Assembly (NCBI RefSeq): GCF_001709345.1 | Contig: NZ_MDTQ01000001.1 | Location: 1,832,584 to 1,896,583, forward strand | DNA: 64,000 bases | Reading direction: 5' to 3' | Origin: Terasakiispira papahanaumokuakeensis | GTDB lineage: Bacteria; Pseudomonadota; Gammaproteobacteria; Pseudomonadales; Halomonadaceae | In this document: positions 46,858 through 56,545 of the stretch, one piece after another | How the letters are laid out: each line of letters starts with the position of its first letter | Numbering within the stretch: position 1 is the first letter of the stretch | Made by a program: the position numbers and the translations under genes | Notes under the pieces: model-generated | What the model saw: only the letters and a program-made list of their open reading frames with translations | Database searches by the model: none | What the model was told of the DNA's origin: nothing

Positions 46858-49197
46858 TTATTTTTTCAATTTATAAGCAATCACATAGTCACCGATCTTA
46901 GTCCCAATGGAACCATGACCACCGGCCACCTGAACAACCATTTGCTCACCCTGGCTATTCAGATACGTCATTGGTGTCGCTTGCCCACCCGCGGGTAGAC
47001 GTGATTGCCATAATTGCTCACCGGTCGAAAGATCGTAAGCCCGCATATAGTCATCAACCGCAGCAGACATGAAGACAACCCCACCGGCGGTAATGATCGG
47101 CCCGCCGATGCCTGGCACACCCATTTTAATCGGCAACGGTAACGGCGAAATATCTCGGATCGTCCCATTTTTATGCTTATAGACCGTTTCACCGGTTTTC
47201 AGATCCACCCCAGCGACATATCCCCAAGGCGGCTGCTGACAAGGGACCCCCATGGGTGACAACAACGGCTTCATATCCACCGCATAGGGTGCCCCTTCAT
47301 TGGAGTTCAAGCCATGCTCACCCTGATTGGTCGGACCTAAATCAGACCCATCGTTTTTCACCAGTTGTTGCGTAAAGGCCAGATATAACGGCATGCCGAA
47401 CATCACTTGACGTTTCGGATCAACGGCGACGCTGCCCCAGTTGAAGACCCCGAAATTACCCGGATACACAATCGTGCCCTGCTCAGAGGGCGGCGTATAT
47501 TGACCTTCGTAACGCAGCGATTTGAACTGAATACGACAGAGCATCTGATCCAACACCGTCGCACCCCACATATCACGTTCTTGCATGGTCGGTGGGCGGA
47601 AAGTCAACGCAGAGATCGGTTGCGTCGGCGACGCATGATCCTGCGCCACAGTGCCTTGCGGTGCAGGCTGCTCAGTCACAGGGAAAATCGCTTTCCCTGT
47701 TTCACGGTTCAGCACATAGACATCACCCTGCTTGGTGGGTACCACCAAAGCCGGTTGTTTGCCTTCATCCGTATCCAGATCAACCAGCACCGGCTGAGCG
47801 GGCGAATCCATATCCCAAAGATCATGATGCACAAACTGGTGCACCCATGCGACCTGACCAGTTTTAAGGCTCAAGGCCACCACAGAGCTGGCATACTTCT
47901 CTTCATTGGCTGAGCGATACCAGCCTAACTGGTCGGGCGTGCGGTTCCCCATGGGGAAATAAACCAGCCCCAGTTCTTCATCGGCACTGGCCACAGACCA
48001 ACTATTAGGCGAGCTGGTGGTATAGACTTCGTCTGGCCCAATCGGCGCCGTCTCATCAGGACGACCGGAATCCCAATTCCACACCAGATCCCCCGTTTTC
48101 ACGTCATAAGCGCGAATAACACCAGAGGGTGAGTTCTTGGCATAGTTATCATTCACGGACCCCGCAACGACAACAACGCCATTGGCGACGATGGGCGGTG
48201 AAGTTGAATAATAATAACCCGCTTGTTTAAACGGCATATTGTGAGTCAGATCCAACTCACCATGATCCGCGAAGTTCGCACAAAGGGCGCCCGTGGTCGG
48301 ATCAACAGCCACTAAGCGAGCATCTGAAGTGGGCATGAAGAGCTGTGCATCACATTGCACAGGCGCTTGCGTTTCAGCGCCAATATCCAGCGTTTCAACT
48401 GCCGGCGCCTTGCCTGACTGAGGCGGTAGGTAAGAGACCCCGCGACAGGTTTGGTGCTGGCGCTGGCTTTCAGCCGGTACTTTGGCATCATATTGCCAAC
48501 GCAGAGAGCCATCATCGGCATCCAACGCGACCAACCAGTTATGAGGCGTACATAAAAAAAGCGTGTCGCCCACTTTTAAAGGCGTCGCTTCATAGGTGGT
48601 CTCGGTCACATCTTGAGGGCCTTTTTTATCCCCCGTTTGATAACGCCAAGCTTCTTCCAACTGACCCACATTATCAGGCGTAATCTGCTCTAGCGGTGAG
48701 TAACGTTGCCCCATGTTGGTACGGCCATAGGCATACCAACTATCGTCAGGCACATTCCCCTGCTTAGGCGTTTCGCTGACAACTCGCGTATCCATCTGAC
48801 CGGACAGATCATGGGGGTTCGCCAGGAGGCTACCCAGGGTAACCACACCTAACACCGCCCAGACCGGGAAAAGCACCTTACGTCCGCCCTGATCAGCCAC
48901 TTTAGACAGCAGTAGCGGAATGGCCAGCAGCATAAATAAACCGAGGCGAGCGGCCAGCGCCCACCAATCATATCCAGACTCCCAAAGAGCCCAGCCCATC
49001 GTAGCGATCAAAAACAGTGCATATAACGGGCGAGTCCATGCATGGCGCTTAAAGCCCAACCACGCATTGACTAATAAGAGAAGGCCCGCCAACACATAAT
49101 AGACGCTCCCGCCTAGCCTGAGCAGGTCGATACCTCCGACCGTCAGCGCCAAGCCGACAAGCGCTACCACAATAGAAAATAAAATCATAGGCCTCAT
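46858..49197 (-). CDS. gcd: PQQ-dependent membrane-bound glucose dehydrogenase
   Basis: A 779-aa quinoprotein. Five N-terminal membrane helices (about 1-130) anchor it in the inner membrane. The periplasmic eight-bladed propeller begins at WYAYGRTNMGQRYSPL and binds PQQ and Ca2+. Typical blocks are RPDETAPIGPDEVYTTSSPN, WVHQFVHHDLWDMD, YVLNRETGK and GGVVFMSAAVDDYMRAYD. It oxidises glucose to gluconolactone and feeds electrons to ubiquinone. No PQQ synthesis genes lie in the window. Confidence 0.95.
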   Translation of the reverse strand: MRPMILFSIVVALVGLALTVGGIDLLRLGGSVYYVLAGLLLLVNAWLGFKRHAWTRPLYALFLIATMGWALWESGYDWWALAARLGLFMLLAIPLLLSKVADQGGRKVLFPVWAVLGVVTLGSLLANPHDLSGQMDTRVVSETPKQGNVPDDSWYAYGRTNMGQRYSPLEQITPDNVGQLEEAWRYQTGDKKGPQDVTETTYEATPLKVGDTLFLCTPHNWLVALDADDGSLRWQYDAKVPAESQRQHQTCRGVSYLPPQSGKAPAVETLDIGAETQAPVQCDAQLFMPTSDARLVAVDPTTGALCANFADHGELDLTHNMPFKQAGYYYSTSPPIVANGVVVVAGSVNDNYAKNSPSGVIRAYDVKTGDLVWNWDSGRPDETAPIGPDEVYTTSSPNSWSVASADEELGLVYFPMGNRTPDQLGWYRSANEEKYASSVVALSLKTGQVAWVHQFVHHDLWDMDSPAQPVLVDLDTDEGKQPALVVPTKQGDVYVLNRETGKAIFPVTEQPAPQGTVAQDHASPTQPISALTFRPPTMQERDMWGATVLDQMLCRIQFKSLRYEGQYTPPSEQGTIVYPGNFGVFNWGSVAVDPKRQVMFGMPLYLAFTQQLVKNDGSDLGPTNQGEHGLNSNEGAPYAVDMKPLLSPMGVPCQQPPWGYVAGVDLKTGETVYKHKNGTIRDISPLPLPIKMGVPGIGGPIITAGGVVFMSAAVDDYMRAYDLSTGEQLWQSRLPAGGQATPMTYLNSQGEQMVVQVAGGHGSIGTKIGDYVIAYKLKK

Positions 49198-49351
49198 TCC
49201 AAATATTGAGAGGTATTATTGAGAAATATATAGACGTTAGTCATTTTTTCACGACATTATGCCAATGCTCATTATACCGACAGATCACAAGCATGCTAAT
49301 CAAATGCTGCGTTTCCTCATTTTAACTAATTTTTTAAATGAACTTCTTTAA

Positions 49352-49507
49352 TTAAGCCCACCGACTCACTCCATCGGAATGAATTGCCATCGGCTCAAAT
49401 GCCACATCAGCCCATACAGGCTGCTTTTCAGGATAGCCAAATCTCGCCAAAGCAGCGCCAATCGTCTGCATTTTCTCATCATTAACTTCAGGGTAATGGT
49501 TTGTCAT
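49352..49507 (-). CDS. Possible 51-aa hypothetical protein
   Basis: A short minus-strand frame from ATG 49507 to TAA 49352-49354. It encodes a balanced, protein-like sequence (YPEVNDEKMQTIGAALARFG, then YPEKQPVWADVAFEPMAIH). There is no clear ribosome binding site. The gene lies between gcd and the divergent mdcA. Composition argues for coding, but the family is unknown. The rest of 49198-49574 shows nothing further. Confidence 0.4.
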   Translation of the reverse strand: MTNHYPEVNDEKMQTIGAALARFGYPEKQPVWADVAFEPMAIHSDGVSRWA

Positions 49508-49574
49508 TGAAGTTGATTGATGGGGCTCATGCCTGACCTTAACGTGAAGGGAAACATCACCGAGAGGACATCAC

Positions 49575-51338
49575 ATGCAGGCCTCGTCAACCCCTTATCC
49601 AAATCCGGCCGCTGGTGCTCATGCCAATAGTACAACCGATGCTCAGTCAGGCACTCAAACCGGTACCCAGACCAAAAACCAGACCGGAAATCAATCCGCC
49701 ACCTCATGGTGCCAGCAGCGTCTTGATAAACAAGCGAGGCTTGAGCAAATCCAGCATTTAGCGACAGATAAAGTCATCCCGACAGAACACATCATAGAAG
49801 CGTTAGAAGCTGTCATCAAAAGCGGCGACAAGGTGGTGTTAGAAGGCAACAATCAGAAACAAGCCGACTTCTTATCGCGTGCGTTGGGGCAAGTGGATAC
49901 GGACAAGATTCATGATCTCCACATGGTGATGCCCAGTGTCGGACGACCCGAGCATCTCGACCTATTCGAAAATGGCGTTGCCCGCAAACTGGATTTTTCT
50001 TTTTCAGGCCCACAAAGTTTACGTATTGGTCAACTCATCGAAGATGGCCTACTGGAAGTTGGGGCGATTCACACTTACATCGAACTGTATGCCCGCCTTT
50101 ATGTGGATCTCACCCCAAGGGTCGCACTCTTGGCAGGTTTCAAAGCCGATCGTCAAGGCAACATCTATACGGGCCCGAGCACCGAAGATACGCCTGCATT
50201 GATTGAGGCCACCACCTTCAAAAATGGCATTGTCATTGTTCAGGTCAATGAGATTGTCGACGATCCACAAGATCTGCCCCGCGTCGATATTCCCGGAAGC
50301 TGGGTCGATTTTATTGTGCAGTCGGATCAGCCCTTTTATATCGAACCCTTGTTCACCCGAGACCCCCGCCTAATTACCGACGTTCACGTATTAATGGGGA
50401 TGATGGCGATCAAAGGCATTTACGCTCGTCATCAGGTGCAATCGCTCAACCATGGCATTGGCTTTAATACAGCGGCCATTGAGCTATTGCTTCCCACCTA
50501 CGGCGAATCATTAGGGCTTAAAGGCAAAATATGCCGACATTGGACTCTCAACCCTCACCCCACTTTAATTCCAGCCATTGAAAGCGGCTGGGTCGAAAAT
50601 GTGCATTGTTTTGGCACCGAGCTGGGGATGGAGGACTATATTGCCGCTCGCCCTGATGTGTTCTTTACCGGGCCCGATGGTTCTTTACGCTCTAACCGGG
50701 CGTTCTGTCAGCTGGCCGGCCAATATGCCGTTGATATGTTTATCGGCGCGACCCTCCAGGTGGATGCCGACGGCAACTCCTCGACAGTGACACGAGGGCG
50801 TGTCTCGGGCTTTGGTGGCGCGCCGAATATGGGGCATGACCCAGGTGGACGCCGACATGCCAGCCCGGCTTGGCTGGATATGCGGACCGATCAAAACCCG
50901 ATGACCAAAGGCCGAAAGCTCGTCGTCCAAATGATCGAGACTTTCCAAGATGCCAATAAGCCGACGCTGGTAGAGAGCTTGGATGCCATTGCCATGGCTC
51001 GCGATTATGAAATGCCTCTGGCGCCGGTCATGATTTACGCCAGTGATGTCACCCATGTGCTCACCGAAGAAGGGATTGCTTACTTATATCTGGCGAAATC
51101 ACCGGAAGAGCGTCGCGCCATGGTGGCCGCCGTGGCCGGTATCACACCGATGGGACTCGCCCGAGACCCGGAGGAAACCGCACGCCTAAGAGCTGAAGGG
51201 CTCGTGGCTTACCCCGAAGATCTTGGAATTCGTCGAGCTGAAGCAACTCGGGATCTACTGGCCGCGCAAAGTATCAGCGAACTGCAGCAATGGTCACAGG
51301 GCCTTTACCAACCCCCGGCTAAATTCAGGAGCTGGTAA
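49575..51338 (+). CDS. mdcA: Malonate decarboxylase alpha subunit (acetyl-S-ACP:malonate ACP transferase)
   Basis: A 587-aa subunit that swaps malonate for acetate on the carrier protein MdcC. Blocks include HDLHMVMPSVGRPEHLDLFE, GLLEVGAIHTYIELYARLYVD and GFGGAPNMGHDPGGRRHASP. The first 40 residues are a low-complexity Thr/Gln/Asn tail. ATG 49575 follows GAGAGGACATCAC. First gene of the seven-gene mdcABCDEGH operon, overlapping mdcB by one base (TAATG). Confidence 0.95.
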   Translation: MQASSTPYPNPAAGAHANSTTDAQSGTQTGTQTKNQTGNQSATSWCQQRLDKQARLEQIQHLATDKVIPTEHIIEALEAVIKSGDKVVLEGNNQKQADFLSRALGQVDTDKIHDLHMVMPSVGRPEHLDLFENGVARKLDFSFSGPQSLRIGQLIEDGLLEVGAIHTYIELYARLYVDLTPRVALLAGFKADRQGNIYTGPSTEDTPALIEATTFKNGIVIVQVNEIVDDPQDLPRVDIPGSWVDFIVQSDQPFYIEPLFTRDPRLITDVHVLMGMMAIKGIYARHQVQSLNHGIGFNTAAIELLLPTYGESLGLKGKICRHWTLNPHPTLIPAIESGWVENVHCFGTELGMEDYIAARPDVFFTGPDGSLRSNRAFCQLAGQYAVDMFIGATLQVDADGNSSTVTRGRVSGFGGAPNMGHDPGGRRHASPAWLDMRTDQNPMTKGRKLVVQMIETFQDANKPTLVESLDAIAMARDYEMPLAPVMIYASDVTHVLTEEGIAYLYLAKSPEERRAMVAAVAGITPMGLARDPEETARLRAEGLVAYPEDLGIRRAEATRDLLAAQSISELQQWSQGLYQPPAKFRSW

Positions 51339-52297
51339 TGACGGCACAAGCCTTGATGTCTCCATTGCTTGATCGCACGGGGCCTACCGCTCAAGCCCGC
51401 TACGAGGTCACGACGGTCGCCACATTCACCAACCGGCAAAAAGGTCTCCTGGCACACTGGGCACTGCTTGAAGAGGCGCGTTTAACCCCGAAACCTGCAC
51501 TGGTGGATCGTCGCTCGGGCGGCGCCCACACGGATATGAGTTTGGCATTAATGGAAGCCTCTGCTCATCGACTGGCGCCTTATTTTGCTCAAATGGCATC
51601 GATTCCGCTGCATTTACCCATCAGCTTACGCCGTCAACAGCTAGGCGCCTTGGGTCGGGCTGCAGAAGCCGCGATGCTTCAGGCAACAGGGGGCATCAAT
51701 ACTCATCGGGGCGCTATTTGGGCCTTAGGGCTATTGGTCGCGAGTCCTGGTGCCGAGCCCATCAACAGCGTATTCAGCCTGGATGCCTTGTTAAGCGGTG
51801 CCGCTCAGCTGGCGCAAACCCCCGATATCTCCGCACCGCCCTCGACTGACTCCCACGGCCGTCAGGTGTGTCGACGTTATCAGGTCGGCGGGGCTCGTGC
51901 GCAAGCTGAAGCAGGATTTCCAGCGGTTGCCGAACAAGGGATTCCCGTTCTCAGGGCCAGTCGTGCCCGAGGCGATCATGAATCCCATGCCCGTTTAAAT
52001 GCCCTGTTGGCCATCATGAGTCAGCTGACGGACACCTGTGTCCTGTATCGAGCAGGCCGCACGGGGCTTGAAGCCATGCAAGACGGTGCAAGGGCGGTTC
52101 TAGAGGCTGGCGGCATGGCCTCGCATGCAGGGCAGCGGGCATTAAAGCAATTAGATCAAACATTACGCACACTCAATGCCTCTGCCGGTGGTGCCGCAGA
52201 TCTACTGGCCGCCACCCTACTGGTGGATCGCCTTTGTCCAATGCCTTTCAGCATGCCTTCGAGTTTTTACAGCGCTTCGCAACAGGAGCTTTTATGA
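51338..52297 (+). CDS. mdcB: Triphosphoribosyl-dephospho-CoA synthase
   Basis: A 319-aa CitG-family enzyme making the precursor of the malonate decarboxylase prosthetic group from ATP and dephospho-CoA. Family blocks: ALVDRRSGGAHTDMSLALME, ATGGINTHRGAIWALGLL and HARLNALLAIMSQLTDTC. Overlaps mdcA and mdcC by one and four bases, showing tight coupling. Confidence 0.93.
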   Translation: MTAQALMSPLLDRTGPTAQARYEVTTVATFTNRQKGLLAHWALLEEARLTPKPALVDRRSGGAHTDMSLALMEASAHRLAPYFAQMASIPLHLPISLRRQQLGALGRAAEAAMLQATGGINTHRGAIWALGLLVASPGAEPINSVFSLDALLSGAAQLAQTPDISAPPSTDSHGRQVCRRYQVGGARAQAEAGFPAVAEQGIPVLRASRARGDHESHARLNALLAIMSQLTDTCVLYRAGRTGLEAMQDGARAVLEAGGMASHAGQRALKQLDQTLRTLNASAGGAADLLAATLLVDRLCPMPFSMPSSFYSASQQELL

Positions 52298-52674
52298 ACA
52301 CTTTTACACTCACCCTCAGTGCTCAAGAGAGAGCCTCATCTGCCCTACTGACGCCAACCCAGGTCGGTTGTGTCGCCTCAGGCGACCTAGAAGTCATGGT
52401 TGAGCCTCATCGCCATCCGGCTTCGGAACAGGCGGTCATCAATATTCAAAGTAGCGGCAGTAGCTCTGCCGAACGTTGGACTCATATTTTTCAGCTCATT
52501 AGTCAACAGCAGCCGTTACCGCCCATGCGAATGGATATTCATGACTTTGCGGCCACTCCCGGCGTGGTTCGCTTGCGTATCGAGCAAGCACTGGAAATGG
52601 CTCAGTCCTCGATGACCCAGCCCTCAGTGAATCAGCCCAATACACCTCAGGAGGGTCCCGATCATGCCATCTAA
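52294..52674 (+). CDS. mdcC: Malonate decarboxylase acyl carrier protein (delta subunit)
   Basis: A 126-aa carrier. Ser29 in GCVASGDLEV aligns with Ser25 of Klebsiella MdcC, which carries the 2'-(5''-phosphoribosyl)-3'-dephospho-CoA group. Starts at ATG 52294, overlapping mdcB by ATGA, with AGGAG upstream. About 25 residues longer than usual, owing to a Gln/Pro/Ser-rich tail. Overlaps mdcD by 11 bp. Confidence 0.92.
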   Translation: MNTFTLTLSAQERASSALLTPTQVGCVASGDLEVMVEPHRHPASEQAVINIQSSGSSSAERWTHIFQLISQQQPLPPMRMDIHDFAATPGVVRLRIEQALEMAQSSMTQPSVNQPNTPQEGPDHAI

Positions 52675-53563
52675 ACACTCAGTGGGCGTCTCCATGCCGG
52701 TAAAAAAATACGTTCACTTTGCCGACCTCAACGCACGACAGCGGGCTCGACAGTTGCTAGATGAAGGGAGCTTTCATGAATTATTGGGCCCCTTTGATCG
52801 CTTAATGTCGCCCTGGCTGACACAGCAAGACATTGTGTCCCAATCTGATGATGGTGTCGTGATTGCGCAAGGCTGTATCGACGGCAAGCCTACGGTGATT
52901 GCCGCTATAGAAGGGGGCTTCCAGGGTGGCAGCCTGGGAGAAGTGGCAGGAGCCAAAATTGCCGGGGCTTTAGAGCTGGCCTTGGAAGACAATCTCGCAG
53001 GTATTCCTACTGCCGCAGTCCTCATCCTCGAAACAGGTGGCGTACGACTGCAAGAAGCCAACCTAGGCTTGGCGGCTATTGCCGAGATTCAATCTGCGAT
53101 CGTGGCCTTACGTGAACACCAGCCGGTCATTGGCATCATTACTGGGCCTGTCGGGTGTTTTGGTGGTATGTCCATTGCCGCCGGATTATGCAGCTATCTG
53201 CTCATGACGCGGGAAGGTCGCCTCGGCCTGAATGGACCACAAGTGATCGAACAAGAAGCCGGCATTGAAGAATATAACGCTCAGGATAAACCCTTTATCT
53301 GGGGCATTTCTGGAGGCCTCCAACGTTATCAGACCGGTTTTGTCGACGCCTGCACCGGTGAAGACCTAGACGCGGTGCGTGAAGCCGTGATCACGGTGCG
53401 CCAACAAGGGATCCCCGAGCATCATCGAAGTGATCGTTGGGAGCATTTTCTCGCCCTTCTGCACACGCTTGATCCTGCAGAAACCATGGATGCTGCCGTC
53501 GCGAAAGCCATGCTGACTCGCACTTCGGCCGAAGATGACACCGCCACAGGAGCCCAATCATGA
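52664..53563 (+). CDS. mdcD: Malonate decarboxylase beta subunit
   Basis: A 299-aa crotonase-like carboxyltransferase-fold subunit. With MdcE it decarboxylates malonyl-S-ACP to acetyl-S-ACP. Blocks: LLDEGSFHELLGPFDRLMSPWL, ETGGVRLQEANLGL and GPVGCFGGMSIAAGL. Overlaps mdcC and mdcE (ATGA). Confidence 0.93.
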   Translation: MPSKHSVGVSMPVKKYVHFADLNARQRARQLLDEGSFHELLGPFDRLMSPWLTQQDIVSQSDDGVVIAQGCIDGKPTVIAAIEGGFQGGSLGEVAGAKIAGALELALEDNLAGIPTAAVLILETGGVRLQEANLGLAAIAEIQSAIVALREHQPVIGIITGPVGCFGGMSIAAGLCSYLLMTREGRLGLNGPQVIEQEAGIEEYNAQDKPFIWGISGGLQRYQTGFVDACTGEDLDAVREAVITVRQQGIPEHHRSDRWEHFLALLHTLDPAETMDAAVAKAMLTRTSAEDDTATGAQS

Positions 53564-54423
53564 TCCCCTCTGAAACCCCCACAGCAATGACAAACCGCGG
53601 ACAATGTTGGTTTGATGCGCTCAGCACTGAAATGCGCTCAATCCCCACGCCGGTGGCATCATTACAAGCGGCTGAAGGCGAGCTAGGCGCCCACCCCTGC
53701 CATCTGCTGTTGGTCAAGCCCGACCCAGATAACCTTTACCCTCGTGCTCGACAAGGAGAAGTGGGGCTACTCGAAGGCTGGGGATTGGCTCAACACCTCA
53801 ATACTCTCATCGAGGCCGATGCGACCCAATTCGAGACAACGGCGTCAACCAACAGTCGGATCACTCGACGCACGATCGTAGCCCTCGTGGATGTCCCCAG
53901 TCAGGCTTATGGCCGTCGCGAAGAAGCACTGGGCATTCATCAAGCGCTGGCCGCTGCGGCGGGCGCCTATGCCCGAGCTCGTCAGGCCGGCCACCCGGTG
54001 ATCGCGCTGTTGGTAGGCAAGGCGATGTCCGGCGCTTTCTTAGCCCATGGTTATCAGGCCAATGCCATCCTTGCACTGAATGATCCGGGCGTGCTGATTC
54101 ATGCCATGGGCAAGGCTGCAGCGGCACGCATCACACAACGCAGTGAAGAGGATCTTGATCGCCTTGCGGCCACCATTCCCCCCATGGCTTACGACCTCAA
54201 GAGCTATGCCTCATTGGGACTGCTGCACGAACTCTTGGATGTGGACAATGCCGACCAGCCCAGCGATCAGGATGTTCGACAGGTCAAGCACGCTTTAGAA
54301 GCCGCCCAAGCTCATATCATGGCTCAGCAAGATCGTGGCCTGAGTCATCGCCTGGCCGGGAAAAACCGACACGCCTCACGTGAAGTGCGTGCTCAATTAC
54401 GTGCTCAGTGGCGAACACCGTGA
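53560..54423 (+). CDS. mdcE: Malonate decarboxylase gamma subunit
   Basis: A 287-aa partner of MdcD in the carboxyltransferase-like decarboxylase. Features: VALVDVPSQAYGRREEALGIHQAL, VIALLVGKAMSGAFLAHGYQ and GVLIHAMGKAAAARIT. ATG 53560 overlaps the mdcD stop. Normal length. Confidence 0.92.
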   Translation: MIPSETPTAMTNRGQCWFDALSTEMRSIPTPVASLQAAEGELGAHPCHLLLVKPDPDNLYPRARQGEVGLLEGWGLAQHLNTLIEADATQFETTASTNSRITRRTIVALVDVPSQAYGRREEALGIHQALAAAAGAYARARQAGHPVIALLVGKAMSGAFLAHGYQANAILALNDPGVLIHAMGKAAAARITQRSEEDLDRLAATIPPMAYDLKSYASLGLLHELLDVDNADQPSDQDVRQVKHALEAAQAHIMAQQDRGLSHRLAGKNRHASREVRAQLRAQWRTP

Positions 54424-55268
54424 TCACGCCCGCGTTACGCCCTTGCGGGGATCATAGCTTGAGTGATCAGAGCAAGCGTCAAGCACTTGATCCAATGACG
54501 CCATGGGGTCGACCGCACGATCTACTCTGGGTGGCGCCAGGGGTGGCGCCAGAGTGCTTGCGGCCCCTTGAGGGCGACACCCTGGCCTCTTGGGTGCAGT
54601 GCTTGGCCGGGCCCGTCGTCGTCCGTCGTGGCCCAGCGCCTGTCGGCCATATCGCCATTGGTCTGCGCGGGCGACATAAAGGGGAGCGCCAGGCCGCCAC
54701 CATCGCCAAGGCTGCGGTCATCAAGGGCATAACACCGGATGCTTTAGCTTCTGCCTATATCTGGGCCCATTACCGAATGGATCACCCTGTACTGCAACGA
54801 CTTCAGACTGCAGCGCCCATCCTGAACGAATGGGTTGCCGCACACAAAGGGGAATGTTTGAGCTGGGGCATTACCGGCAGCTTGGGCTACGAGCTGGCTT
54901 CAGGCCTCAAGCAGCTGCATCAAAACAGCGATCTGGATCTATTGTTGCGATGTCCGCAACCGTTAGCCCGGCAACAGGCTCAGCAACTCTGGGATCAGCT
55001 CAACGGATGCCGTAATGACACCCGCCTGGATATTCAGCTCGAAACGCCTCACGGCGCCATATCATTAGCCGAATGGGCCTCCCATAGCCCCCAAGTGTTG
55101 TTAAAAACCGAACAAGGGCCGCAACTGACCGACCACCCCTGGCCCAGACCTGCACTGCATTTATCGTCACGTCATGAGGGTAAGTCACTGGAAAACGAGT
55201 CACTGGAAAACGAGTCACTGGAAAGCGAGTCAATAGAAAGCGAGTCACTGGAGGCGCGTGATGTCTAA
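54420..55268 (+). CDS. mdcG: Phosphoribosyl-dephospho-CoA transferase (MdcG)
   Basis: About 282 aa. It attaches the prosthetic group to MdcC. The family start PHDLLWVAPG and the nucleotidyltransferase motif WGITGSLGYELASG...NSDLDLLL are present. The start is uncertain: GTG 54420 overlaps the mdcE stop (GTGA), while ATG 54495 begins just before the conserved region and is plausible. The C-terminus is a five-copy ESLEN/ESLES repeat encoded by a 15-bp tandem repeat (55183-55257), which looks like a recent non-family extension. Confidence 0.88.
   Translation: MITPALRPCGDHSLSDQSKRQALDPMTPWGRPHDLLWVAPGVAPECLRPLEGDTLASWVQCLAGPVVVRRGPAPVGHIAIGLRGRHKGERQAATIAKAAVIKGITPDALASAYIWAHYRMDHPVLQRLQTAAPILNEWVAAHKGECLSWGITGSLGYELASGLKQLHQNSDLDLLLRCPQPLARQQAQQLWDQLNGCRNDTRLDIQLETPHGAISLAEWASHSPQVLLKTEQGPQLTDHPWPRPALHLSSRHEGKSLENESLENESLESESIESESLEARDV
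55183..55257 (+). repeat. 15-bp tandem repeat inside the mdcG 3' end, five copies
   Basis: Units AGTCACTGGAAAACG (twice), AGTCACTGGAAAGCG, AGTCAATAGAAAGCG and AGTCACTGGAGGCGC encode a five-residue acidic repeat at the MdcG C-terminus. The frame is kept because the unit is a multiple of three. Confidence 0.9.
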
Positions 55269-56205
55269 TCCGCTGAGATCCAATCACTTAATCACAAGCA
55301 TACTCACTTGCCCCGGCCAGGGAGCCCAGCAACCCAATATGTTGCAGCACTGGCCCGAACACCCGGTGTTTACCCAAGCTCGAACCCTCAGTGAAGCCGT
55401 ATTAGGCCAGCGGTTATCGGCACTCGATCACCCCGAAGCCTTGCAGCATAGTCGATCCGTTCAACTAGCGCTTTTGATCAATGCCGTTGCCTGGGGCCGC
55501 TACCTGTTCAGCCAAGGCTGCCAACCCAACGGGTTACTCGGCCTCTCCATTGGTGCTTACCCGGCTGCAGTACTCGCCGGCTGTCTCAAATTTGAAGAAG
55601 CCCTTGAGCTGGTGGCTTTACGCGGCACCCTCATGCAAGACGCCTTTCCAGAAGGCTACGGCATGATGGCCGTTCAAGGATTAGATCGTTACCAACTGGC
55701 GGATATACTCGCCCGCCATCAAGCGCCCGTCTATCTGGCCAACATTAATGCCGAACAACAGTGCGTATTGTCAGGGGCCTGGGCGGCACTCGACGCTCAA
55801 AAACCCGCTTTACAAGCCGCAGGGGGCCACTGTCAGCCCCTTAGGATCAGTGTGCCCTCGCACTGCCCACTCATGGAAAGCTCGGCCCAAACACTGGCTA
55901 AGGCTTTCGAGGCCATCACCATACAAACGCCTGAAATCGCCTACATCAGTGCGAGCAAAGCCCGAGTGCTCAAAACCCCTGAAGCTATACGTGAGGACCT
56001 CGCAATGAATATGGCACGCCAAGTGAAATGGTTTGATGCCAGCCGCCTCTTGGTTGAGCGTGGCCTGAAGGTCGCGATTGAGCTGCCACCCAGCGGGACA
56101 TTAACCGGGTTATTGAAGCGCCTCATGCCGCAGGGACATTGCCTCAGAACTGAAACCACACGCTTGGATACGCTTCAATACCTCACTCAGCCCGACACGA
56201 TTTAA
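55261..56205 (+). CDS. mdcH: Malonate decarboxylase malonyl-CoA acyltransferase (epsilon subunit)
   Basis: A 314-aa FabD-like acyltransferase that loads malonyl onto MdcC to start the cycle. Motifs: CPGQGAQQPNM near the N-terminus, the nucleophile Ser in GLSIGAYPAA, and the catalytic His in ISVPSHCPLM. ATG 55261 overlaps mdcG by 8 bp; a GTG directly before it is possible. Last gene of the mdc cluster proper. Confidence 0.92.
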   Translation: MSNPLRSNHLITSILTCPGQGAQQPNMLQHWPEHPVFTQARTLSEAVLGQRLSALDHPEALQHSRSVQLALLINAVAWGRYLFSQGCQPNGLLGLSIGAYPAAVLAGCLKFEEALELVALRGTLMQDAFPEGYGMMAVQGLDRYQLADILARHQAPVYLANINAEQQCVLSGAWAALDAQKPALQAAGGHCQPLRISVPSHCPLMESSAQTLAKAFEAITIQTPEIAYISASKARVLKTPEAIREDLAMNMARQVKWFDASRLLVERGLKVAIELPPSGTLTGLLKRLMPQGHCLRTETTRLDTLQYLTQPDTI

Positions 56206-56545
56206 TGCCGCTGATTTAGACTCATGATCAATCACAGCAAAGGCAAGTAAAGCCATGCAAATGAAACGCTTACAAGGACATGATCAACCGAAACACAAGC
56301 TCAACAGCCGATTTCAGACCCTCTCCTTGATGATGGCTGACATCGACATACACCCTATCCACCACAGCCGCAGAAGGAGATTTTTTCAGCATTACCCAAT
56401 ATTCAGCGCTTGACTCAAGTCATCACTTAAACCATGCAACGTCAGTCATTGTCAGTCATCACCAAGGCCCATATAGCCGACGATGCAACGATCTACATCG
56501 CAATCCATATCGCAGTGTCTACAACAACAACAATGGAGCAATACG

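Noticed and set aside
56254-56412. A 52-codon open frame between mdcH and madL
   Set aside because: Composition is erratic (runs of HH, RRRR) and no ribosome binding site or conserved motif is visible.
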